64,000 nt of DNA from Haberlea rhodopensis (taxonomy: Eukaryota; Streptophyta; Magnoliopsida; Lamiales; Gesneriaceae): assembly GCA_907163345.1 (NCBI GenBank), contig CAJQUN010000032.1, positions 3,448,424 to 3,512,423 of the forward strand, written 5' to 3'. Below, one piece after another: positions 1 to 10,960 of this stretch. The notes beneath the pieces are model-generated. The model saw nothing but the letters and a program-made list of their open reading frames with translations. It made no database searches and had not been told where the DNA came from. The position numbers and the translations under genes are program-made. Position 1 is the stretch's first letter. Each line of letters begins with the position of its first letter.

Positions 1-1535
1 AATAACAAAATATGGGGGTTCTCACAATTGTCTTTTGAGTGATTTATCGATCGATCATGCAAATCTGGACAAAAATATGATTGCTAGTTTGCTAGTGGGA
101 ATCGTTCGACGTGATCCATCATATGAGGTAATGTATGTATTCAAACTGTTAAAGATAAGTATGGTTTTGAGATCTCATATGCAAAAGGCTGGTATAGTTT
201 GAGACGTGCTGTTGAAAATGTTTATGGAACATGGGAGAGCTCTGTAAGAAAATTGCCTTATTACATGGGAGCTTTGCAAAAATGGAACTCAGGCACAGTC
301 GTCGAATGGGACCACCTACCGAATGCTAGACCAACAGAGATGACTTTGAATTACGTGTTTTGGGCATTCCAACCATGTGCAGATGGATTCCGACACTGTC
401 GAAAAGTTATAAGTGTAGATGGAACACATCTGTATACAAAATATCAACATAAGATGTTGATTGCCGTTGCCATGGATGCTAACAATCAAGTCTTACCTTT
501 GGCCTTTGCAATCGTTGACGTGGAAAGTTTTTTGTCGTGTAAATGGTTTTTGGAGTTGATTAGCAAGCACATTGTTAAAGGATCTGATGGTGTGTGCTTG
601 ATATCTGATAGGCATCCGGGCCTTATTGCAGCCGCTGAATGTGTTGCCGACTTCAATTCCTCGCATGGAGTGCATCGATTTTGTTTGAGACATGTGTGCT
701 CGAACTTTAATAGTTGGTTCAAAAATGTTCATTTGAAAGACTTATGCTGGAAAGCTGGTTCAGAAAATCAGCTCAGAAAGTTCGATTCTACAATGGAAGA
801 AATAAAAAGTATTGAACCAAGAGCATTTGATTATTTGAATCGGATTGACAAGTCAAAATGGACTCTTGCACATGATGGTGGATGGCGGTGTGGTATTCTT
901 ACGACAAATATGTCCGAGTGCATTAACGGAGTTATGAAGGGTGCTCGTCGCCTTCCAATCACCGCTATTGTGCAATTAACTTTTGATCGCTGTGTGCTCT
1001 ATTTTCTTGAACGACTTAAGAAAGCGGAACGAATGATCCAGAATAATCAAGATTGGCCGGATTATGTATTTGAAAAATATGCTCGTGCTGATCATAATTC
1101 CATTCACCATGATGTTCGGATGTTCGATCGAAGACAATTAACCGCTTCTGTAATCACTAGAGAGCAAGCAGGATGTGGCGGCAATACACACGTGGTCAAC
1201 CTCAAAGCAAGGGAATGCTCTTGCGGAAAATGGAAACAGTTTGGCATACCATGTTCACATGCGATACAAGTGTGTCGACATTATGGTTTAAGTGCCAAAA
1301 AATTAGTCATCCAGTATTATAATATGTCTGAGTACTGGAACGCATATCAAGGGCAATTCAATCCATGTGGGCAGAGCAGTATTGGGACACCCCGTGCTTC
1401 GAGTTATTCCACAACTCCACTCTGCGCACGTCCAAATGGGTAGGTCGTGATCGCACTACACGTATCCAAAATGAGATGGATTGGCCAGAAGTCCGAGCAA
1501 GACGACAAATGGCTTCAAGTTCTAGAAATCAATAA
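1..1535 (+). pseudogene. MULE (MuDR-type) transposase, 5'-truncated by the window and frameshifted
   Basis: Transposase that would cut and paste a Mutator-like element. The first stretch reads in frame 2 (YGGSHNC, then LDKNMIASLLVGIVRRDPSY) and moves to frame 1 after a single missing base near 138. The reading then runs open to a stop at 1441-1443. Visible parts are the MULE DDE domain (VDGTHL near 420, ISDRHPGL near 600, HRFCLRHVCSNF near 675) and a C-terminal SWIM zinc finger (CSCGKW, IPCSHA near 1220-1260). Near 1366 the reading shifts again to frame 3, where the usual tail continues to TAA at 1533-1535. Both catalytic Asp motifs are present, so the two frameshifts are what disable it. A TTG start at 199 is an artefact. 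The gene converges with the PMD gene, 170 bp downstream. Confidence 0.9.
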
Positions 1536-1705
1536 ATTTTTGGCGTGTAATTGATTGTATGTTTATTGTGTAAATAAATTTACGTTATTCTGAAATTATT
1601 GTACGTTACGAAATTTTTTATTTGTATGCTCACAAAACAAACATTTTTTCAAACTTAATTTTATAACTACAAGAATCGGTAACAATTTACAACATAATTA
1701 TGACT

Positions 1706-4008
1706 TCAACGACGACGACGAGTAGCCAGTTTTCCTCCAGTACCACAAGGAGGAGGATTTGTCTGTCTTCTAACTCTTCGTGGCTCAACGACTTCCTCGC
1801 CTCTTTGCCTTGCAGCAGATGTGTTGGCAGGCTGCTGAAATGGAGTCAATTGAGGGAATAGAACTGGAGAGATATCGAAAGGTGAAGTCATAGAAGAGTA
1901 TGTTGCAAACCCAATATCTACATTTGTATCCACGCTGCTAGACTGGGCTTCGGTGGGCATAGAGGGATATGGCGTGAAGGGAGATATATCATCTGATGGT
2001 GCAGGCACATGAATATAATAGTCTGTATACATATCTGGCTCTGTCCACGTAGATGGACCTGCAATATCTGTCTGCATATCCGACCCTGTCCATGTAGATG
2101 GACCTGCAACATCTGCCGGCATATGTGTATCAACAGACTGGATTTCATTGTATGCCGGGAAGTTTCTATCTCGTCGTTCACGAGCCACTCGCACCACATT
2201 CTCGAACATACTTCTGTGTTGCCTCATCGACTCTGTCGTCATAGGCAAGTCATCAGCCAGATGTCGGTCATAGCTTGTAGTTAATTGCTCCATCTGCTCA
2301 ATCTGCAAAGTCCAAATATAGAATATAAAATATATACATCTAATCACAATTATAAAAACAAATTTAAACGTAATTCACGTACCACGTGCTGCCATGCCGG
2401 GCCATCACCATGTTGATATCCCGTCTGTACAAAATACTGGCCACGTCCAATGTATCTACGTGTGACTTGTTCATACCACTCGGTGTATCCGCCAACAACG
2501 TAGTAACCACCATCAGTAAATCGTGGTCTCTCAACACGTAGATCATTTGCCATCTCCCAGCAAAGTATGTATGCGAGATGCCGAGCGCTCCAGTCTTTGT
2601 TGACGTTTCCCCTTCGACCAATATGATGCAATGCCTCATCCCCCGATTGAGGATCTTCTGGTATGTCTTGTAGCATACCAAATTGTCGGAGTATTCTCTC
2701 AGATCGTTGCATCTCAACGATATCGAAGAAAATCAACGGGCCTTTATATGTTCCTAACTCCGTAATTCCTTCAATATACTCATCGGGGTAAGGCTGCCAA
2801 ATAAACTACAAAATAACATTGCTTTAGAAAATATCAAAGTAATGTTGTTTGTATAAACAAATTTAACAACGTGTTTACTTGAGTTACTGGTTGCTCATCG
2901 AGAATGTCCCTCATGATACGTATAGAATGACTCCCAGTTTCAGTAAATCGTAAATGACATGACTACCTGTATATATTCAGATAAATGATTAGATGCATTA
3001 ACATATACAAACAGTTATAAAACAAGACATATTCGTGTTACCTTGCACCATATGGAGCAGCAGGTAACACATTATCTGGACCGATAATTAGTGGCCCATA
3101 ATCAGATCTTTCAACACCCAATTGAGGAGTCAAACTTGGGATTCGTGACCATGCCCAAATCTCATTTATTGTAATGACATCAATAATACAAGTTAGATTT
3201 ATTTAAAATAAACAAACATATTTAATTATTTAAAATAAACAAACATATTTACCTGTACGATTTGCAAGGCACCACCTATCACTTTTTTCCCTCTCTCTGA
3301 TGACGTACACAACTCACGATACAAGTACGCCAACACAGCACTACCCCAACTATATGTATGTGCAGCGTCGATATCCTCCAACTTCTGTACATACAGTAAC
3401 CTAACAAAATTACCTGATGTATCAGGGCACATAATCCCCCCTAACATCAACAATGCACAAGCCCGTGTAAACTTAACAACATCATCTGCTGTACTATTTT
3501 CATCCAATGGATTGAGCAGCAAATGATTATACAAAGCAACTAATTTCAAACGTGCGCCCTTAAGGTCTGTAATGGCTGGTAAGAAACCTAAATATGTATG
3601 GCAATATTCTTGCCAATCGGGTAGACTCCTATCAATATCAATCCCCGACACTACGATGCCATCTACTGGCAATGACCATATTACTGCAATGTCTTGCAGT
3701 GTGATAGACGCCTCTCCCGATCTGAGATGAAATGTGTGTGTTTCACGGCGCCATCTCTCAACTATAGCCGTGATCAGATGCATGTCAAGCTCGATCTTAC
3801 CACACCTATATATACCATAAAATCCTATCACGTGCAACAAACTAACAACACGTGTATCTAGTGGACACAAATCCCAAAAATAACTATGTGGGTTTCTCCC
3901 ACGCAGTATGCTATCCATATCACCTGCCCATACATCCTCGGATCGATGTGAAGGCTGCGATGACAAAAGATGTGTGTCGATCGGGCCTGGTTGCCTCATT
4001 TGATCCAT
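1706..4008 (-). pseudogene. Plant mobile domain (PMD) gene carried by the MULE; five exons, one premature stop
   Basis: PMD proteins (related to MAIN/MAIL1 and the 'phosphatase 7 long form' annotations) occur as host genes and as passengers of MULE and Gypsy elements; the biochemical role is unclear. My exon model on the minus strand is 4008-3253, 3160-3042, 2966-2879, 2805-2383 and 2302-1706. All junctions use GT/AG and all phases agree, giving 661 codons. The PMD core is in exon 1 (SILRGRNPHSYFWDLCPLD, VIWSLPVDG) and exon 4 (FIWQPYPDEYIEG, GPLIFFDIVE). The last exon is low complexity with two GPSTWT repeats and ends in a run of Arg. The only lesion is TAG at 2965-2963, where PMD proteins usually have Trp after Arg. 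A 5'UTR exon may precede it: GTAAGT near 4077 and TTTCAG just before the ATG look like splice sites. Confidence 0.8.
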
Positions 4009-4082
4009 CCTGAAATATAACACAAAAAATTAAAAACATTAATCTCAACATTACAAACAATATCCGCCGACTACTTACGGTC

Positions 4083-4196
4083 GTCACGCAACGACCGTCA
4101 ACAACCGCCACCCCCGCCGGGCCGCCACAGCCGCCCGGCCGCCACCTCGCCGGCCGCCACCTCTCCGGCCGCCACCTCGCCGGCGGGCAGATTTAT
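4083..4196. repeat. GC-rich tandem repeat upstream of the PMD gene
   Basis: A run of about 16-18-bp units built on GCCGGCCGCCACCTC, strikingly GC-rich against AT-rich surroundings. It lies in the presumed 5'UTR exon of the minus-strand PMD gene. It creates a Gly/Arg-rich open frame on the minus strand, which I do not regard as a gene. Confidence 0.75.
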
Positions 4197-4540
4197 TTTT
4201 GCACCCCGCCCACCGGAACCAACATTTCAACATCAATATCGTCAATATATTAACACACAACACATATACTCCCAATTTACATATCAAAATCATATTTAAT
4301 CTAAAATTAAACAATAACAAAAATCAAACAAAAGATTCTAAATAAAATATCATGATTTATCTAAAATCAAAACATAACAAAATTAGAAAACATACCTTAA
4401 ATAAGTTAGATGAGAAATTGATTTTTAGACGGTGGATTAAACGAGAAGAAGATTTTACTGAGATTGAGCGTGGAATGCTTTTGACGAGAGCTGAAGCGGC
4501 GGCCGATGAAATGAAGAAGTAGGGTTTTTTTATTGTGTTG

Positions 4541-4797
4541 ATGTCGCCATCTGAGATGGCGACATCAATAAAAAAAATTATTGATGTCGCCATCTGAGAT
4601 GGCGACATCAATAAAAAAAAAAAATTTATTAATGTCGCCATCTGAGATGGCGACATTGGTTTAAAAAAAAAAATTTCTTTGATGTCGCCAACTGAGAAGG
4701 CGACATATTAAAAAAAAATTTATGATATTGGTGTCGCCATCTGAGATGGCGACATTAATAAATTTTTATTGTTGTCGCCATCTCAGATGGCGACTTA
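4541..4797. repeat. Six-copy array of perfect hairpins inside the MULE end
   Basis: The arm TGTCGCCATCT is followed by one base and by its exact reverse complement AGATGGCGACA. This 23-bp unit recurs six times, separated by A/T-rich spacers (often ATCAATAAAAAAA). The central base is G in the earlier copies and C in the last. One copy near 4682 has paired changes (CCAACT/AGAAGG). The array lies between the PMD gene and the presumed right end of the element. Confidence 0.9.
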
Positions 4798-4799
4798 GG

Positions 4800-4878
4800 T
4801 TACTTTTATAAAAAAAAAAAATTCCGGTTATTTTAATAACTATAATAAAAATTAAGGTTAAATTGTTAAAAAACCCTA
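4800..4878. mobile_element. Presumed right terminus of the first MULE
   Basis: Read outward-in on the minus strand, the sequence begins AGGGTTTTTTAACAATTTAA, the G-rich then T-rich start common in plant MULE terminal repeats. The left end is outside the window, so neither the inverted repeat nor the 9-bp target duplication can be checked. Inference only. Confidence 0.35.
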
Positions 4879-4879
4879 T

Positions 4880-6930
4880 AGAACAATCACAGCTGAGATT
4901 TTACGATGGTGATGTATCGTACTATGTTGTCTTATTGATATTGAACTGATATGGATGTCTATCAATTCTCATGTTGTGTGATTATTTCCATAGGGACTCA
5001 TAGACGTAGAATGACGGGATTGTGAGTCGACTTCTGCTGTGAGCTGAACCACTGATTATGAGTTGAACTTATTTAGGTTGTTCATCTGTACATGTGATGT
5101 ATATTATGTCAGGATTTTTGTAAATGTTGTAATAACTGACATAGTAAAACTCTTAATCAGTGTGTGTTATTACTTAATCCTTACTCACAAATGTATAATG
5201 ATTGGATACATAACGGATTAAGTAGCGAGTACCCCACAAAGTCAGTCTTTATCCAGTAGATCTTATCTACTGTGATCATCTTTGTAGTCCACTGAGTCCT
5301 TCTTTAGACTAGTGGACTATTGTCATCAGCTCAACTTATTCACTGCATCCGTCGAGTTGTTTTCGCACTTATCTTTAGTTACTCGACTGATCAGTCTTTA
5401 AACAAGAAAACAGCTTTTGGTTGCTAACCAACCGAAGCATATTTTGAAATAGCTAAGTAGAGCCGGTGCAGATATTCAACCCCCTTCTATCTGCATACCC
5501 GATCCTAGAAGGGAAAATCTAAGTGAGTTCTTTGATATATTGTAATGCTTTCTATCACGGATATTGTGATCAATATACTATCTCAAGTGGAGTAGATCGT
5601 TAGGGCTTGAACCACATAAAATTCGGTGTTCTTACGTTCATCCTTCATTTTCTGCATTGTGCATTTCGCTAGCATTGATGAATGATTGCTGCTTTGATTA
5701 TCAATTCATTTAATCAACTGTGACTCAAACTTGAGTGATTCTCTGGATTCATCATCAATCAAGAAAGCCCAATTAAGATAAAATCGCACTCAACAATTAG
5801 GAACACATACAACATCAAAACCGTTCAAGTCCAAGAATTTTTTTAACTTCTTGGAATCATCGGAGAAGTTTTCCAAGTCACCCACAGTAAGTTTTGATCT
5901 TAACTGTTTGAATATAGTGATTCTATTTGAGTCATTCATCGGTGACTCAGTACTATAAAACCAGTAGAAAGGTTTAGGAATAATTCCCAAGAATCGTTGT
6001 CTAAAAACATAGAATTCGAGGCTTGCAATTCTAGAAGAATGACTAAGGTCCTTTTATAAATCCGTGTAGATCGAAAATCATTATCAAATACATTCATTGT
6101 AATTAACCAGCCAATTACATACTCGGGATATCAGTGTTCGTTGAGTTAGTAGGATTGTTCGATCCTACCCTTAGGGCAAGCCTCGGGATAAAACCCTGAC
6201 CGAGGGTCGAACAACCCGAGTTAGCGACTCACCTTTTGCATTCGAGGTGATCAAATAGGAGGAGAAGTGAACTAGGAAACAGTAATTTAGCTAGATGAGA
6301 GTAAATAGAGGAGCTTGTCAAAATGTATTGATCCTGTTTTGTAGTTAATGATATTTATAAATAAAAACTTTTAATGATTTTTTTATTATAAATTTACCTA
6401 ATATGATTTGAAATATTCCAATTTATAATTTAAAATGTGTACTATATATTTTTAAAAATATAAATGTTATCTTTAATTCAAATAACTATAAAAAATATGG
6501 ATTTCAAAATATGAAAATAATATTTGTCATTATATATTTGGTTTACGATGAGAATCTTTTTGTTAATATATTAAATATATATTCATTGTGAATATATATA
6601 GTTTTATAATAAAAAATAATGAAAAAGTTATAACAAAAATTTATATCTCTAAGCTTCCAATGCTCATTTTATATCAAAAATTCATTTCTTTAAAATTTAA
6701 TATCAAAAAGCTAAATTATTAAATAATTTTTAATTTAAAAAATAAATATGAAACTTGATTTGAATTTATTGAAGGGTAAACTATAAAAAATAAAACAAAA
6801 GTCACCATGAAAATCGAGAAATTCTTTGTTGCATCAAAGACCAATACATAGATACATCGGATACACTCAAGAATTTTCCATGAAAATCGAAATAAATGAC
6901 CAACCTATTATGTGTACCATTTTAATGAGA
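4880..6930. other. Unassigned AT-rich stretch, probably old retroelement debris
   Basis: No gene recognised. ATTCAACCCCCTTCTATC near 5474 resembles the sequence before the 3' end of many plant Copia LTRs, so 4.9-5.5 kb may be an LTR remnant. On the minus strand a reading frame of about 83 codons (about 6040 to 5790, containing GIIPKPFYWFYSTES and LKKFLDLNGFDVVCVPNC) has no stop and coding-like composition, but I cannot place it in a family. 6300-6900 is very AT-rich and featureless. Confidence 0.3.
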
Positions 6931-6938
6931 GCGAGCCC

Positions 6939-7278
6939 TAGGGGTGCTTATTGACCCAATCCGGTCCGACCCGATCAGAAACCGGCCGGTTCAAACCTGG
7001 AACCGGTTTGTTTGATTTTTTTTTTTTTTTAAAATCTAACGTATATTATCTTAAAAAAAAAAAAATTAGAAAATTAGATCCGATTCCGGTTCAATCCGGA
7101 ACCGGATTCTTTTAGTCCGGAATCGGTAAGCTACCGGTTCCGGACCAATAGAACCGATCCGGACCGGTATCTTACCGGTTCCGATCGGAACCGGTTAGCC
7201 CGGTTCTGGTTCTGAACCGGGTTAACCGGTCCGATTTCGGGCCGGATCTGGATTGACCCGACCCGCTAAGCACCCCTA
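6939..7278. mobile_element. Non-autonomous hAT element (MITE), 340 bp
   Basis: The ends form an inverted repeat, TAGGGGTGCTTA at the left and TAAGCACCCCTA at the right. The flanks are an imperfect 8-bp target duplication (GCGAGCCC and GATAGCCC, six of eight identical). The interior is packed with ACCGG/CCGGT motifs in both orientations plus an A/T tract, with no coding capacity. The terminal repeat matches that of the complete hAT at 58863-61852, so that family is a plausible source of transposase. Confidence 0.88.
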
Positions 7279-7784
7279 GATAGCCCCGAGAATAATCAGT
7301 TTTGTCTTTTTTAAATGCATGGATAAAATTTAATTTAAGAAAAAAATAATTATACAAACAACTCATCTGCCCGGCGGTTGGGAGACACTGATTCTCTGAA
7401 ATGAAAATTTGATGTGCTTTTTGTTCGTCAGATTTAGGCGACACTCTAAGTCTCTACGAGTTTGATACTACCCACCTGCGATCATCGACCGGCCATATTT
7501 GGCGACACGAGCCAGATCAATACATTGTGTACCCTTCAGATAGGGTCAGACTAATCGTTACCCATCTCAGTAACTTGTAAAAATAGCAAACAAAAATGCA
7601 GAGTACTTGGTTCACTTCTTTAACCAGAAGACTTGGTATGAAGAAACGAAGTATAAAATCACATAAACAAAACAAATTAATGCAATATAAAATGTTCGGG
7701 TCTTAAGGTATATAAGTTGATGTGTTCCAGAAAGATCATCCCCCCACCCCCTTAGCAGTAGCACCGTAAGAGTTCCAGCTTTAC

Positions 7785-10264
7785 TCAAGAAGCACTGGCC
7801 ATGGATTCTATTAGCAGCTGGTATCCTTCGGGCACTGTAGCTTGTGTTCGAACGCAGTCGGTCAATGCAGGAACATCAGTTTTGATGTCTAAAAACCTGG
7901 CGAGTAAGAGCAGAAGATGGAAATCGGAGATTCGCTTCACAAAGGGAAGGCTTTTTGATCGATCCAGATGATTTTTCAGTGCCTTCATCGTAAGAGGTGA
8001 CATCCTGTTCTCGATGGGAAATGTTGATGCAATCGGGCCCTGCATTCGCACAAAAAGTTCATTTAAGGGACAGAAGCATTTGTAGAAGCATATAATTTCA
8101 GGAAACACGAATCCAAGATAACTATGTTGTAGAAAGAGTATGTTGTAGACAAGAAGGGAGTAACAGAAGAACACAACTAAATCAAATGTACTCTGTACTG
8201 ATATTAAAAAATCTCACAAAAACACATTCATATCCCAGATCATGGAGTACAAAAACACATTCATATCCCAGATCATGGAGTACCAAGTCGACATCCATCA
8301 CACTTCAATGTAATGCAATTCATATTTCGTAGATATAACTAAAATACACCACAATGCAATAGAGTACCTAGAAGCAATCTAGGTCCTTGCTTAGTATGTG
8401 ATTGCAATGTGAAAGATAGGCACTAGTGTCCAGATATGAATACACGTGCCTAAATTGGACGAATGTAACGCTACTCGTGATACAGATGTTTAACAGAAAT
8501 CAATAAAAGAAAACGGATTGCTCACACAAAATTCATCAAGAAACAAACTCAAGTCTAAATATTCTTGGAAGTAAAATACACAATGACCAGCCAAAGGATC
8601 CTGAACCACTATTGTCCTCCACCTTCCAAAAATGTGCACACAACAAATAACACAGGAATGAGATGATTCTATTACTTCAACTCTTACACATGATTTATCA
8701 AGTTCGGAGTCAGACAACATTGCAATGACATAAATGAACAAACAATTCGCATACAGAGACAGGTCTTGAGCTAATAATTTTTTATTTGTTCCAAAATATT
8801 AATCAAACTAGAACTTAATGATCTCTGGCTTAAAACACAGCGAATATATGAAAGGTAAGTTTGCGACAGATGGACTACTCAGTAGAAGCACAAGATTATA
8901 GAAGATACTCGGTTATTAAAATCCTTCCATTCCAGTTTCAAGCTCCATCAGTTTTATCTACAACCACCAAATCATATGCCCTAGAAGCAATAAACAAAAT
9001 TTCTGATTTCATATGATGTTATGCAATTATCATCCTATTATTATCCTCATTGTGATATGTCAACACTCTATTGTCGGAAAGCTTGAAGTTTCTATTTAAA
9101 TTGTGTTTAGGGAGCTATATGTAACGCAAATGCCACAAACGGTTTTACCCTTAAAAAAATCGTATAGCTCCTATGAATGCCATATAAATACTAAATTTTT
9201 ACCAATCAAATCTTTAATGCAACAAACAACAAAAATTAAAATCAGCTAAGACTCATCCTACGGACCTGATGATCCGAAATCTTGACAACCACCAAGAAGA
9301 AATCATTGTCCACGTCCCTAATATCTTTTACTCCAACCACCACATCTTTTTTCATCCTCGAAAGCTTAGGATCGACCTCCTCTTGCACCTCGCGCTCAAA
9401 CCAATCTTCCTTAAACAACCGAACACACATATCACTAATCTGAAAGGCCTCAAAATGCACTTCTGCACCACCATCCTCATTCACATCCAGCTTCACCATG
9501 GCAGTCACCCACTCCTTCAAATCCCCCTCGGCGTGCAACTCAACCGCCTGCAAAATCTCTGAATTCGACATCGTGTAATCCTTCTTGTCCTGGCTAATAG
9601 TCTGTGTGAATATAAAGCCCACCCTCCTCATCCCCAACCCCAATGCTATAGCGTCAACTAACTTCTCCTCATCCAGATCCCTTAAAAGCATCAAATTATC
9701 TTCCATCCCCTGCTGCGGCGGCTCGTAAATGAAATCCACCTGTACTTTTCCCTCCTCAGACACAGTCCCATACATGAAACCCCCACGCTTCACCGCAAAA
9801 GCCAAACTTTCACTCACATAATGCTGAAACGCGTTAGCCGCATCACGATCAAACGAAACCAGCTCGCAGTGCGGGTTCTCCTGTCGAGTAATTCTCATTT
9901 GCTTGGCAATCAAGTCATCAATGGTCATCTTCCTGCCGAAAGACCCGGAGGGATGGAAAGCAGGACCCGCAACGGTGCGTTCCCCTTCGTAAGCAAGATA
10001 GATAATTGAGCCATGCCCGATTTTCAGAGATGCAATCGGGGTGTTTGGGTTCGACATATCAGTGTATCGGGTCAAATCGTCGGCGGCCTTTGCTAGAAGC
10101 AAGTTCTGATTAGTCGACAGAATTTGAGCGTGTCTTGGGACCCGAAGCTGGGATTCGATTGCGACCTGGAGTTGAGCGACAGTGGCAACTGGGTTGTCGA
10201 TTGTGACCCGCTCAAACCCGTCGCGGCTCCGGACTCTGATCATCATAATTACTGAAGCACTCAC
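7785..10264 (-). CDS. NPL4: NPL4-like protein, cofactor of the CDC48/p97 segregase (two exons)
   Basis: NPL4 works with UFD1 and CDC48 to unfold ubiquitylated proteins for proteasomal degradation, including ER-associated degradation. Exon 1 is 10264-9266 and ends KISDHQ before a GT donor at 9265. Exon 2 is 8039-7785, after an AG acceptor, and starts GPIASTFPIENR. The join is in phase and gives 417 residues, the usual size of plant NPL4 proteins. Residues 1-80 form the ubiquitin-like N-terminus (MIRVRSRDGFERVTIDNP). The NPL4/MPN-like core follows (GSFGRKMTIDDLIAKQM, ANAFQHYVSESLAFAVKRGG, IYEPPQQGMEDNL, MRRVGFIFTQT). The tail contains LPFVKRISDFHLLLLLARFL. No C-terminal NZF zinc finger is seen. 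The start could also be the Met about six codons later. The frame is undamaged, so this is probably a working housekeeping gene. Confidence 0.95.
8040..9265 (-). other. Single large intron of the NPL4 gene
   Basis: A 1,226-bp intron bounded by GT at 9265-9264 and AG at 8041-8040. It contains a head-to-tail duplication of about 36 bp (ACAAAAACACATTCATATCC... near 8215-8285). Open frames inside it are short and unconvincing. Confidence 0.8.
8214..8285. repeat. Two-copy 36-bp direct repeat in the NPL4 intron
   Basis: The unit beginning ACAAAAACACATTCATATCC and ending ATCATGGAGT occurs twice in tandem with no visible differences. It is probably a replication-slippage duplication. Confidence 0.8.
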
Positions 10265-10561
10265 AGTAATTTTTACTGAGGAATATAATCAAAAAAATTG
10301 TGAGGAATTGGTAAATTAACAACTATATCGACGACGCCCGGAAGAAAATTAACCTAAAAGAATCATATGTTTTTGGGGAACACAAGATATAGTACGAATC
10401 AAGAATTCTGTGCAGAGGGAATTAAAATGGACAGAAGATTAGGGATATGGAAGAAATTCGAGAAGCAAAAGCGCAGAGCATACGAGAGAGTAAGACAGAT
10501 GAAACTTGAAAGGCAAAATCTTTTGCGCCACGAAAAGACTATTATTGCCGCCTCATAGTCC

Positions 10562-10605
10562 ATGTTGTTGTTGTTGTTATTGTTATTATTATTATTATTA
10601 TTATC
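10562..10605. repeat. TTG/TTA trinucleotide microsatellite
   Basis: A run of about 14 trinucleotides, TTG followed by mixed TTG/TTA and then pure ATT, upstream of NPL4. Likely length-polymorphic. Confidence 0.9.
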
Positions 10606-10739
10606 TCATATTTTTATTACTCGATAAATAAAATGTAGTAAAACTAGAATACCATAATTTTTAACGTAAAAAACCGTTAAAACGAAAGAAAAAATCACAC
10701 GACATAGTCTAATTTAAAATTCTACTATAAATGCTAATT

Positions 10740-10960
10740 TTTTAAGCATATCAAAGAGTTGAAAGAAAAACTCCCATCTTCTTCTTTTCCCACCATCGTC
10801 ACCCTTTTAAAGAATAAGTAAAGTCTTTCCCACTTTGCTCTAACTTCCATGATTTAGCATCATTCTCATCAACTTACCTGATTCTCGGCCACTACTTGCT
10901 TCCCCATCAATTGATTGTTCCCACATTTAAATAGGTTAATGGGCACAATCTATATCCCTA
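10740..10960. repeat. Dispersed repeat, copy 1 (partner near 28.9 kb)
   Basis: The block from AGCATATCAAAGAGTTGAAA through CTTCTTCTTTTCCCACCATCG and CCCTTTTAAAGAAT to CCATCAATTG...GTTCCCAC recurs with moderate divergence at about 28915-29145. Both copies are in the same orientation. This copy is roughly 480 bp upstream of the NPL4 start; the other is roughly 375 bp upstream of the ATG of the PPR-like relic. It may be an old element or a duplicated gene-upstream region. Confidence 0.65.

Noticed and set aside
199..1443. Open frame of 414 codons taken as a complete transposase gene
   Set aside because: It begins at TTG inside the domain. Coding similarity continues upstream to base 2 in another frame and downstream to 1535 in a third, so it is the middle of a frameshifted gene.
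4084..4320. Gly/Arg-rich minus-strand open frame
   Set aside because: It is the translation of a GC-rich tandem repeat and shows no domain; more likely 5'UTR of the PMD gene.
4357..4656. Minus-strand open frame with repeated SPSQMAT
   Set aside because: Purely the translation of the hairpin array.
7172..7444. Minus-strand open frame of 90 codons
   Set aside because: Overlaps the hAT MITE; its Ser/Gly/Arg tail is translated CCGGT motifs.
10367..10558. Small plus-strand protein of 63 residues upstream of NPL4
   Set aside because: Charged and helical-looking but short, without homology I recognise, and in the likely NPL4 promoter/5'UTR region. It cannot be excluded without transcript data.
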